Positions 34,906 through 46,700 of a stretch of 64,000 nt of DNA are shown here, piece by piece. Each line of letters opens with the position of its first letter. Position 1 is the first letter of the stretch. Both the position numbers and the translations under genes were made by a program. Origin of the DNA: Ananas comosus (Eukaryota > Streptophyta > Magnoliopsida > Poales > Bromeliaceae); the NCBI RefSeq assembly GCF_001540865.1, contig NC_033639.1, positions 7,224,282 through 7,288,281 of the forward strand. Direction: 5' to 3'. The notes below the pieces were generated by a model. It saw only the letters and a program-made list of their open reading frames with translations, did no database searches and was not told where the DNA came from.

Positions 34906-36049
34906 TCCCATCCCTTGAATGGTCCGTATAAAGGGGTGTAGATACAGTTTGTTCCCACCCTTGCGTACAATCTGGGGTGAGAACAATATTACCACCCCTA
35001 TTTAATTCTTTAAAAAAATTTAAAATTTAAATTTTAAATTTTAAAAATTATAATTATATGCTTAGAATTAAAATTTATAATAAATCTAAAATTTAATTTT
35101 AATTAATATTTAAATTTTTAAATTAATATTTAAATATTTTAATTTAAAATTTGAATATTTGATATTTTTAAATTTAGATTTAACCTTAAATTTAAAAGTT
35201 TAAATTTTAAAATTGAGATATTTTAAAGATTTAAACTTTAAATTTAAATTTTAAAACTTAAATTATATATTTAAATTTAAAATTTTAAAAATTTTTAAAT
35301 TCAAATATAATATAGTGAAAAATTATTATATTTTTTATTTATAATTATCTACTTTTTTTATTTATCTTAATCTATCCAAACGCTATTTTTCTTAAATTCC
35401 TAACAATAACTTAATTTTTATTTAAACATAAAATATAAAATAGTTTAGTTTTATTTATCTCTGAATTTATATTTATTTGAAGTAGATAATTTTATTTGTA
35501 CCCGAATAAACGAAAGCAGAGAAATACAATCTATCCATACATCCACCTCATGCAATGAATGGAATTTTCGTCAAGTCACATCGACAGGTAATAACACTTT
35601 TTGAAAGGTATTGTATAACATTACTCGTGGAATAAATTAGGCCTTAGCTAGGACCAGCTATGTGAACCAGACATTAAATTAAGTATGAATATAACATTTT
35701 AGTAATTAATTTGAATATAAATTTATAAATCTATTCTGTATTAATTAAATTATTGAAAATAATTCTATTAAGTTCATACAAATAATTTTTTGAGAATAAT
35801 AAATCGGCCTTCAATTTCCCATTTGTTTTTTTTTTTGGGAAATGAGCATACCATTGCTTGAATAAGAAAATACAAAAAAAAAATACTAAGCTAAAATTTG
35901 CGAACTAGCATACTCAACCTCCTATTTTATGTTTGTTTTGAAATATAATCATTAAAGAACTACTATTTGTTACTATTTACATTATGAAAAATAACCAAAA
36001 TCTTTGAAAGATTATATATAGGTTTAGATGATGTGTTTTGGTGTCTCGA
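34906..36049. other. AT-rich intergenic sequence ending at a gap
   Basis: A very AT-rich part (34.99-35.33 kb) of AATTTAAATTT words. No gene seen. The stretch ends at a run of 25 N (36050-36074). Confidence 0.5.
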
Positions 36050-36074
36050 NNNNNNNNNNNNNNNNNNNNNNNNN

Positions 36075-36560
36075 TGGCTCAGGAGGGCGGGAGGCAGGAA
36101 GGTGCAGGGTGTGTGTGCTAGGCCGAGGGTTAAATGCGCAGGAATATTGTCCGGCGGTGTGCCGGCCGAAGATTGCCTTTGTCGAGTCGTAAGCGGCAGA
36201 GAAGGAAGGAGGAGGCGGAGAGGCGCAGAGGCGGAATGCCTGGGGAGAAGACGGGCCGGTCGGTCGGAACAGAGTGGAGGAGGAGAGTCGGCGAGGGAAA
36301 AAAAAAAAGTCGCGGCTGCGGCTCGGGGGGGCGGGGTCGGCGCCCGGAGACTGAGAAGGTTGAGAGGGGTGTGGGTTGCGAGGTATCTCTGGGAAGAAGA
36401 AGGAAAAAAACGAGGATAAAAAAAAAGGTGATGAGAAAGGTTATAGGGTTATTTTAGATCAGTATTGGCTGATAATCGGACGAATCTGTAAAACGTACAA
36501 AAAGGTGGCCCGTTTCTAGCAAAAGCCCAAATAAGTAAGTGATTTTTTATGCAATTGGGC
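36075..36560. mobile_element. Right end of a foldback element, indel-rich copy of E2
   Basis: Aligns with about 23.94-24.39 kb but carries many one-base insertions and deletions. Followed by the same spacer as E2. Confidence 0.7.
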
Positions 36561-36602
36561 TTTTCAATTTAGTAATCTCATAATTTTTCATTTTATTTTA
36601 TT

Positions 36603-38606
36603 GGCAATTTGCTAAAAACCACTAGTTTTGGGCTTTTGCAAAAAACGGCCCATCTTTTTCATTTTTGAATTCTTCGAGTTCCGTTTTTCAAGCAAACTGA
36701 CAAAAACACCCTAATTATTTTTCTTCTCTCCTTTCTCTCTTCTTTTTTTCTCTGTAGTTTATTTTTTTTTTCTCTCCGAACGAAGAAGCAATGGATGCAG
36801 CAGCGGATGCGGAAACGGGCGTTCGGCTCCTTCACCATCAGCTCTCGTCCTGTCGCCAGTTGCCCGCGCCGGCACCCCACTTCTACTAGCCGACCCACGA
36901 GGCCACAGCCACGACTCTTTTTTGTTTTCTTTACCATTCCATGGACAACGACGTTCTCTTTCTCTTCCTCCGCCCCACCTTCTTGTCCTTCCCATTCCCT
37001 CCCGTCTGCGCCTGGTACGAGATCTTCGCGACAGCCCGAACCGTTGGGAGTCGTGCGGCTGCAGCCTCAAAGTGGGCGGGCCTCACGGTCGTCCTCATTG
37101 ACGCCGTGAGGCGTTGTGGCGGAAGGGTGACCAAAAGAAAAACGTATGGAAACAATTAAGAAAAAATAAATAAAGAATTAAAAACATTATGAAAGAAGAA
37201 AGATAAAGATAAATTGCACCGGCCTTAAAACACAAATTATATTAATTGTCTTAAAAATATTGCACTATTATGGACATAGTTGTAGCTACTAAGTCGTAAA
37301 CTGCATTTTAAGATGAATTACACCTATTTAAATAAAAAATTGCACTCTTGCAGAAATATTTATACATGTTCTCTCTATTAACACTCTTTCAGATTTAACT
37401 GTATAATTAGATGAAGTTAGCCTCTTTAACGAAAAGCTTACATCTTGAAGAGATATTTTACCGGTTTCCTTTTGTTGCACTCTTGAAGATGTAAACTGAC
37501 CACTCCTTTTAAGAGATATTTATACTGTTTCTCTCTTGTTGCCACTATTTTTTCTTTATTCACTATTTTTTCCTATTAAACTGCATCTTTTAAGAGAAGA
37601 ACAGATGATTAACATGAGAGAAATAGTTAGCCAACAAGAGGAAGAACAGTTAGCAACAGAGAGACGAAATAGTATTATAGATATCTCTTAAAGGATGCCA
37701 GTTTTACATCTCAAAGAGGAAGAAGAAGAAATAATATTAGTATAAATTTATCAAAGAGTGCAACTTTCCGTTACAAGAAGTGTAACTTTCATCTTCAATA
37801 GATCAGGTTGACATTATTAAGTAAGTGCAAATTCAGAGAAAAACAGTGTTTGTCAGTGTAAATATCTCCGAAAAAGTGGTGCTACTATTTTCGGTTTTAA
37901 AAAGTGTAGATTATCATTCTTAAGCTAAATTATATCTTAATAGGTTGTAACGTTCTTTTTAACAACAGTGCAATTTTATGTTAATACGGTTGCCAATTTC
38001 ATTTCACCTTTCTTTTCTATAATTCTTATCTTTATTTTTTTTTTCTTGTTCTTCTATAATTTTTTTGGTTCACCCTCTCTTCCGCTCCGGCGACATGCTG
38101 CTAAGACGTCCTGCTCAACGTGCAGCACCCGCAGCGACCTCCGGTGTTGGCGTGGCGAAATGCCACGTTGTCGTCGGAAGCATGGCAGATGAAAAGTGAG
38201 AGCGGAGAGGACGAGAAGGCTGGGGAAGGTGAGGAGCCTCTATTCAGTCAAATTGTGAGGAGAGTCGGAAGAAAAAAAAAAAAAGTTGCGGACCTGTCAT
38301 CGTTGGATCGAAGGTGAGGAGGTGGGGCACTCCGTTGCTGCGGGTGAAGGCCGCAGAGGGCGAGGCCATTGAGGCGTTGAGAGGGCGAAGACGCGCCGCT
38401 TCGCTTCGCCTTGCCTTCGCTGCCATCTTCGGCACGAGAGAAAAAAATGAACGAGAAAAAAAAGAGGAGAGAGAAAGAGGAAAGAGAAAAGTAAAAGATA
38501 TTTGGTCAGGCGCCCTGTGAAAAGCGGACACGAATCTGCAAAGCTGAAAATAGATGGTCCGATTTTGCCAAAGCTAAACTAACGCATTTTTTTCATGCAA
38601 ATTGCC
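36603..38606. mobile_element. Foldback Mutator-like element, indel-rich copy
   Basis: The arm order is the same as E1, and the right flank (38607 onward, 'TTATATGTATCACAATGAATTAAATTT' type) matches 22235 and 43680. The left flank also matches E1. Dense single-base indels suggest raw long-read sequence. Confidence 0.75.
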
Positions 38607-39154
38607 TTATTTATATTTATATGTATCACAATGAATTAAATTTTATTTTTATCCAATAAGTTTGCAAATCATATTAAACATCATTGCATCCATCCAAAAA
38701 AAACGAATAAATGAATAAATATTAGTTTTTAAATTTAATATTGTCATTTTATGCATTAGATAATTTATTTCGGTTGACGATTATAAAATTACTTCATATT
38801 TGCTTTTGGCCTTTCGTCAATAATTATTTCCTTTTTTCTAAATTTAATTTTAAATTTTTAATATTAAATGTTAAAAATTATAAAAATAAAATTAATTCGT
38901 GACAGGTAATTCCAAACTCCAAAACCTCATTAAAAATATCTAATGTGCAACATGCATATATCTTATGTGGTGCGGTCCGTCGGTCTAATCAATTAATTTT
39001 TTTTTTTCTCTTTAAAATGTTATCCATTCCATCTATGATTAATTAAAAAGATAATTTTATTATATTTTTTTATTTAAAATTTTTATATCATTAATATTAA
39101 TAATAATATGATCTTGTCCGTATTCCCAAATTCAATGTGACTAATACGTAAGTG

Positions 39155-39415
39155 TAGAGATGTCAACGGGTGAATTAGAACGGACGGCGAATTTTTAAAA
39201 ACTTGAATTCGAATCCGACTCTAAACTTGAATCTGAACGACTGAATTCGAATCCAACGATTTTTAAAAATTCAACGGAACCAAAATCCAAAATCTGAGCC
39301 CAAAGTTAAACCGAAACAATTATTATCTTTTAACATTTCAAAAATTAATTTATATTAAATTTAAATTTAAATAAAAATTTCAAACATAACATTCAATTAT
39401 AATTAATATTATATC

Positions 39416-39451
<36 letters not shown>

Positions 39452-39645
39452 ATATATATTATATATATATAACGTAAATAATATTCAGATTCAGATCGCG
39501 ATACAATTCAAAATCTATATTCAAATCCAAACCTATCATATTTTTATTGGGTATTTATTTCAAAACTATATATCAATTTAGCTAAATTTATTTTGTTCGG
39601 GTTTGAATTGGAACTACTTCGTGGTTCGTATCTAGGGCAGCTTGG
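39155..39645. mobile_element. hAT-like AT-rich repeat with TA run
   Basis: Starts TAGAGATGTCAACGGG and holds 'GAATTCGAATCCGACTCTAA'. A TA run of about 58 bases (39417-39475) lies in the middle. The diverged counterpart is at 44190-44610. No transposase. Confidence 0.5.
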
Positions 39646-39653
39646 CAACATGA

Positions 39654-40335
39654 GGGTGCGTTTGGTTCGCGCTATCTTTTAAAGATTCCTAGTAATCCGA
39701 TGGGAATAAAAAAATATGACGGTGTTTGGCTAAACGCACTAAATAATTTAGTTGGTAATATTGGATTCACTTGGAAATAAGATTCATCCTAAAGTACTAA
39801 TCTCATTCCCTTGAGGGAGGGTAGGTATCTTCATATTAATGGATTGGGGCAATCATAATATATCTAATCTTTTTCTTTCTTCCTACCCGCCGGCTAATTG
39901 ATATTATTTTTCTTTACACTCTAATCTTATATCTCTCTCTAAACTTATTTTTCTCTCTAAAATTCAACTTTTTTTTCCCTCTCTAAAATAAGCTTTCTCT
40001 CTCTCTCTCTCTAAAATTTCAACTCTCTCACTCCCTCTAATTTCGACTATATTTTTCTTTTTATTTTTTTAATTATGCTCTCTCTCTAACTTATACTCTC
40101 TCTCCCTTTTTTCTAAAAAAATATTGAAACTTTTGGTAACATTATTTAAAATTAAATTAATTAACTAATTAATTAATTATATATTTTTTGTAATATTAAA
40201 TAATATGGCTAATTAATATTACCGTGCGAACTAAACACAGAAATTTTATATTCTTAGTAATAAAATGAATAGAAATAAAATTCTCGGATATCTTTTATTC
40301 CTAATAATCTTTCATAATGCGAACCAAATGCACCC
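39654..40335. mobile_element. PIF/Harbinger (Tourist-like) MITE next to the formamidase promoter
   Basis: Perfect 17-base ends GGGTGCGTTTGGTTCGC and GCGAACCAAATGCACCC (one mismatch between them), flanked by TGA on both sides (39651-39653, 40336-40338). The duplicated locus near 44610 lacks the element and joins 'TTGGCAATTA' directly to 'GTTCATCC', giving an empty site. It ends about 15 bp before the TATA box of the gene at 40401. Confidence 0.9.
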
Positions 40336-40349
40336 TGAAGTTCACCCGA

Positions 40350-40358
40350 TTATATACC
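40350..40358 (+). promoter_or_regulatory. Probable TATA box of the formamidase gene
   Basis: TTATATACC about 45 bp before the ATG. It is conserved in the second copy of the locus (CATATATACCC near 44633). The short leader this implies is unusual but possible. Confidence 0.5.
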
Positions 40359-40400
40359 CACTCCTTTGTTACCTCTCACTCCCTCTTTTGACCGTGCACC

Positions 40401-40770
40401 ATGGCGGGGACCATCGTACTCATCGTCGTCGTCGTCGTCGTCGTAACTCCGACGCCCCTCCGCGCGGCTCCATCCCACCCTGCCTTCGCCGACGATCCAG
40501 CGCCCCTCCGCCGCGAGGAGTACGGCGGCGGGCGCATCGTGGACATCAGCCACGCGTACCGTCCGGACATGCCCGAGTGGGAGTCGGCGCGCGGCATCGG
40601 CCGCTTCCTCTGGCTCCGCCGCGCCATGGCCAACGGTTCCCTCGCCAACTTCTCCGAGCTCAAGCTCCCCACCCACACCGGCACCCACGTCGACGCCCCG
40701 GGCCACTTCTACCACCACTACTTCCTCGCCGGCTTCGACGTCGACACCCTCGACCTCGCCGTCCTCAACG
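40401..40770 (+). CDS. Formamidase exon 1 (intact)
   Basis: 123 codons plus one base, donor AACG|GTACGC. The first 25 or so residues are a hydrophobic, valine-rich segment encoded by a GTC repeat, then '[19 protein letters not shown]', then the HXGTHXDXPXH metal-binding motif. Strong GC bias at third positions. Confidence 0.92.
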
Positions 40771-43700
40771 GTACGCTTCTCCACTCGTTTCTGAACGCCG
40801 GAATAAGTTATCCAATGACTCATGTGTGATTGGACGCAGGGTGTTTGATCTTTTGCTCCATAGGAGGTTTTGGCGTCGTCCGTGATTCGGCAGGATAGCA
40901 TATTTCACTATTCCGAAAATATGACTTGAAATCGAATTCGGTCTCCTCACCTGCCAAATGCAACATGCTTGCTGAATAACTTGTTCATGCATCCGAATCT
41001 GGCCTACAAGTTTTAATTTTATTATAGTAAAGCTTAAAAAAAGGAAAATTTGAGCTATTTTATTACTGCGCACTGCTTACTTCAACGAGATTGCAGTTCT
41101 ATGAATCATGTGACATGATCTACTCGGGTGCCTTAGAACAAACGACGCACCCAAATTTTAAAGGGGAACAATCATAAGGTGGTTCAAAACTAGTGTGATT
41201 TATCTTTGGACTTTGAGACTGAATGTAGTATGCTGTTGTCGTTATCAATTCATACTTCTAATCTGCCAATTGGTGCGATCTTTGCGAGTAAACAAAAGAG
41301 ATATGCTTAACAAGATATTCATGCATAAGGCTTGTTTGGATGTTGGGATAAGTTGTCCAGTGATAACTGTGCTCTATGAGGATCTTCCTTTCTAATTGCA
41401 AGCTAGTAGTTTGTTTTTTAATCCCTTGCAAGGTCTGGGTAGCCATAATTTATTGGGATAGTATATTTTACCTACAAGATGATTTATCTTATTCCAAGAA
41501 AATGACTCAGGGGCTGAATAGGGTATGCCTTTCCATGCCTCGTATCTATACTTACTGCCTGCTCGAGTAAACGACGGAGATGTGGCGAACAAGATATTCA
41601 TGCATCTAATAGGCCCTTCATTTGTTCATGTAGAAGTGCATAGGTTATTCCCAGATCATACTTGTTACTTCACTTTTCTGCCTAAACATATAGCTAAAAC
41701 TTAGTGTTTCAACAAGTCCTACTAGCTGTGAAAATCCATCAAAATATGGCTTTGAATATCAGAGTGCTAAACTTGAGATGTTCTCAATTGGGACAAGGGA
41801 ATAAGAAAGGAAAAATGAAGAGATATAAGGTTAAGGAGAAGGAGAGTTATAAAGGTGGAGGGTCTTTATTTGTTTTCTACGTGCTGTTCTATCACAGCTT
41901 GCATTAGCAACTGTGCTATCTTTCCTTTNGGCGGAAACGGCCCGTCTCGCCTCTCACCATCAAGCTCTCGTCCTCGCCCTTGCCCTCGCCCGCGCACCCC
42001 CCACCTTCCTCACCTCCGACCCCACCGAGGCCACGCCACGACTCTTTTTTTTTTTTACCATCTCCGACAACGACGCTTCTCTCGTCCTTCCCCACCCTTC
42101 TTGTCCTCTCCCTCTCCCTCCTCCTCTGCCGCCTCCGACTACGACGCATCTTCGCCGACGCCGACACCGTGGAGGTCGCTGCGGCGCTGCAGCCTCGAAA
42201 TGGGGGGTCCTCAGCGGCGTCGTCATTGACGCCGTGGCCGTTGGCAGAGAGGGGTGACCAAAAAAAATTATAGAAGAAATAAGAAAAAAAAAATAAAGAT
42301 AAAAAATTATAGAAAAAGAAAGATAAAGATAAAATTGCACCGTTAAAAAAAATTATATTATTTTAAAAAAATATTGCACTATTATGGACATAAGTTGTAC
42401 TACTTAAGTGTAAACTGCAGTTTTAAGATGAAAATTACACTATTTAAATAAAAATTGCACTCTTTGAGAAATATTTATACTGTTCCTCCTCTTATTACAC
42501 TCTTTCAGATGTAAACTGTATATATTAAGATGAAAGTTGCACTCTTTGAACGAAAGTTACACTCTTTGAGAGATATTTTCACGGTTTCTCCTTTTGTTGC
42601 ACTCTTTGAGATGTAAACTGCACCCCTTTAAGAGATATTTATACTGTTTCTCCTCTTGTTGCACTATTTTTTTTCTTATTACACTATTTTTCCTATTAAA
42701 CTGCACTCTTTAAGAGAAGAAACAGTGTAACAAGAGAAGAAATAGTGCAACAAGAGGAGAAACAGTGCAACAAGAGGAGAAATAGTATAAATATCTCTTA
42801 AAGGGATGCAGTTTACATCTCAAAGAGTGCAAGAAGAAGAAAAAATAGTATAAATATCTCTCAAAGAGTGCAACTTTCGTTAAAGAGTGTAACTTTCATC
42901 TTAATAGATGCAGTTGACATATGAAGTAGTGCAATAAGAGAAGAAACAGTGTAAATATCTCCGAAAAAGTGTAATTTTCGTTTAAAAAGTGTAATTTTCA
43001 TCTTAAAGCTACAATTTATATCTTAATAGTGTAACGTTCTTTTAAAACAGTGCAATTTTATTTTAACGGTGCAATTTCATTTTCACCTTTCTTTTTCTAT
43101 AATTTCTTATCTTTATTTTTTTTTCTTGTTTCTTCTATAATTTTTTTGGTCACCCCTCTCTGCCACCGTCGGCGACAATGCTGCTAAGAACTCCTGCTCC
43201 AAGGCTGCAGCACCGCAGCGACCTCCACGGTGTTGGCGTCGGCGAAGATGCGTTGTCGTCGAAGGCGGCAGAGGAAAAGGGAGAGGGAGAGGACGAGAAG
43301 GGCGGGGAAGGGTGAGAGAGGCCTCATCGTCAGAAATTGTGGAGGAGAGTCGGAGAGAAAAAAAAAAAAAGTTGCGGCGCGGTCTCGGTGGAGTCGAAGG
43401 TGAGGAAGGTGGGGGTGCGCGGGTGAAGGCGAGGGCGAGGGCATGAGGGTGAGAGGCGAAGCGGGCCGTTTCCGCTTCCGCCTCTGCCTTCGCTGCCTCT
43501 TCGGCGAGAGAAAAAAAAATGAACGAGAAAAAAAAAGAGGAGAGAGAAAGAGGAAAGAGAAAAAGTAAAAGGATATTTTGGTCAGGCGGCTGAAAAAGCG
43601 GACCGAATCTGCAAAAGCGAAAAAGATGGTCCGATTTTGCAAAAGCTCAAAACTAACGCATTTTTCATGCAAATTGGCCTTATTTTAATTTATATTATCA

Positions 43701-46700
43701 CAATGAATTAAATTTTGAATTTTTATCCAATTAAGTTGCAATATATTAAAATCAATTGCATCCATCCAAAAACATTAAAATGAATAAAATATTAGTTTTT
43801 AAATTTAAATATTGTCATTTTATGATAGATATATTTTTTTCGTTGACGATTATAAAATTACGTCATATTATGCTTTTGCCTTCGTCAAATAATTATTTTC
43901 CTTTTTTCTAAAATTTAATTTTTAATTTTTAATATTAAAAATGTTAAAAATTTTATAAAAATAAAATTAATTCGTGACAGCGAATTCCAAACTCCAAAAC
44001 CTCATTAAAAAATCTAATTGCAACATGCATATATCTTATGTGGTGCGTCTCGGCTAATCAACTTATTTTTTTCTTAAAATTTATCCGTTCCATCATGATT
44101 AATAAAAAATAATTTTATTATATTTTTTGTTAAAAATTATTATATAATTAATTGTTAATAAATAATATGATGTGACTAATACGTAGTAGAAAGTAGAGAT
44201 GTCAATGGGTCGAATTGAGAGCGAATTTTTGAAAACTAGAATTCGAACCCGACTCTAAAACGTGAAACGAAACCGAATCCGAATCCAATATGTTTTCAAA
44301 TTCAATCCTGACCCAAAATCCCAACCAGCCCAACAGCGTGAAACCGGCAAACAATTATTTATCTTTTCAATATTCAAATATATTAATAAATTAAATTTTT
44401 AAAATATAAATTAAATATAACATCAATATATATAACTATATATATAAAGTAAAATAAATCAGATTCAGATTGATACAATCAAAATCTATAATTCAAAAAT
44501 CAAACCATCAATATTTTATTTTGGTATTATATTCAAACTATATATCAATTAGTCATAAATTTATTTTTCCAGGGTTAGAAATTGTAAAAAACTTCGGGTA
44601 TTCGTATCTAGGACTTGGCAATTAGTTCATCCATATATACCCACGTCTTGTTATCTCTCACTTTGTTCTAGACTGCCCTCTTTGACCGTAACGCGCATGC
44701 GGGACCATCGTACTCAGTCGATCGCTCGTGCGCGCCGTCCCGTCCCGCTAATCCACGCTTTCCTCGCGCCGCCATCATCACCCTGCCTTCCCGACGATCC
44801 AGCGCCGCTAACCGCCGCGAGAGTACGAAGGCGGCCAATCTCCGTGACACTACAGCCACGCACCGTCCGAATGCCGAAGTGAGTCGGCGCGCGCCGCCGC
44901 TTCCTCTGGCTCCGCCGCGCCAATGGCCAATACTCCCTTCGGCCAACTTCTCCGATCTCAGCTCCCCACCCACAGCCGGCACCCACTCGAGCCGCGGCCA
45001 AACTTCTAGCCACACTATTCTCGCGCTCGACTCGAATCCCTCTGGACCACTCTGCCGTCCTCAAACGTACGCTTCGTCTCGTATGAACCTCCGGAATAAG
45101 TTATCCAAATGACTCGTTGTGATTGACACAAGGGTGTTGAATCTTTTGCATTCCATAGGAGTTTTGGCGTGCTCTCCGTATATTCGCAGGTAGCATATTT
45201 TCACTATTACCGAAAATATGATCTTAAATCGAATCGTCTCCCTCACCTGCCAAATGCACATGCTCTACTGAATAACAGTTTCTTTTTTGCAATCCGAATC
45301 TGCCTACAAAGTTTTTTAATTTTATTATAGCAAAACTATGTGTATCTATCTTTGGACTTTGGGATATGAATGCTATACTTTGCGTACAATTCAATACTTC
45401 TAATCTGCCAATTGGTGCGATCTTGTCGATAAACAAAAAATATATCTAACAAAATATTCATGCATAAGGCTTGTTTGGATTTGGAATAGGCATTGCGCAG
45501 TGATAACTGTCTTTAGAGAATTCCCTTCTAATGCAAGCTAGTATATTGTTTTAATCCCTGCAAGGTCTGGGTACCTAATTAATTGATATGTATATTTTAC
45601 CTCCAAGATGATTTATCTAATTCATAGACAAGACTCAGGGGCTGATAGCGGGTATCCTTTCCATCATCGTATCTATACTTACTGCCGGACTGCTAGTAAA
45701 ACGGAATTGCGAACAGATATTCATGCATCTAATAGCCGGCCCTTTCATTTTGTCATTGAAGATTGGCAATATGTTTATTCCCAGATCAAATTGTTACCTT
45801 GGTCACTTTTCTGCCTAACATATACCTAAAACTTAGTGTTTCAAACAAAGTCTACTAATGTGAAATCCATCAAACATATGGCTTGAATATAGAGTGTAAA
45901 CATTGAATTTCTACCATTGAACAGGGAATAAAGAAGGAAAAATGTAAGATGATATAAGTTAAGGAAGAGAGAGTTATAAAGTGGATGGTCTTTATTTGTT
46001 ATTCTTACGTCTTTCTATCACAGCTTGCATTACACTGTGCTAACTTTCCTTTCCTATTCTACTGTTCTTTGCTATCTGCCTCAAATAATCTACGCAAAGT
46101 AATATTAACTAGCAATTATTCTTTCTATAACATCACATATACCTAAATGTTGCTAATTTCAAAACAGTCCAATCATTGTTAGTTGAAGTCAGAGATAAGA
46201 ACATAACAGAGTAAACATTCCTTGTAATCTGCTGATAACTCGATCACTACTATATAAAATCATTGGCATATTGCAAGACTGTAAAATAAATTTCCTTTCT
46301 CTTTATCCACTTTCAGCAGAACATTCTACAATATTGGTACAATATAAGCGTATTCTCAATATGTTGTAATAAAAACCGATCAATAAAGCGACTACACGCT
46401 ATAATAACTGAAAATAGTATGTCCTTTATAGCCTTAAATTGCATTGCTAACACAGCTAAGCTTGTATATTTATTCTTTGGACTTTCTTGCTTACTTAATT
46501 GAATCTTGTATTGCTTTTGTGCTCGCTATTTTGCATAAAATTATTCATATACTTGAAAATAAAAGTTAGGCCGATGACAAGATCACATTCCATCACACTA
46601 GTATGGAACTCTGCAAATTCCCAGAGGGGTTCGTCGAGTGCTTTTCCAAGGACACTAAATAACCTGACAGTAACAAATAGTATCATTTCTTTTCCTACCC

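Noticed and set aside
40265..40885. 206-residue plus-strand frame overlapping formamidase exon 1
   Set aside because: Out of frame with the conserved motif [12 protein letters not shown]; a GC-bias shadow that starts inside the MITE.
36075..46060. Recent tandem gene duplication producing a formamidase pseudogene
   Set aside because: Kept only as the second-best reading: the alternation of clean and indel-rich sequence and the contig end at 41929 favour an assembly cause.
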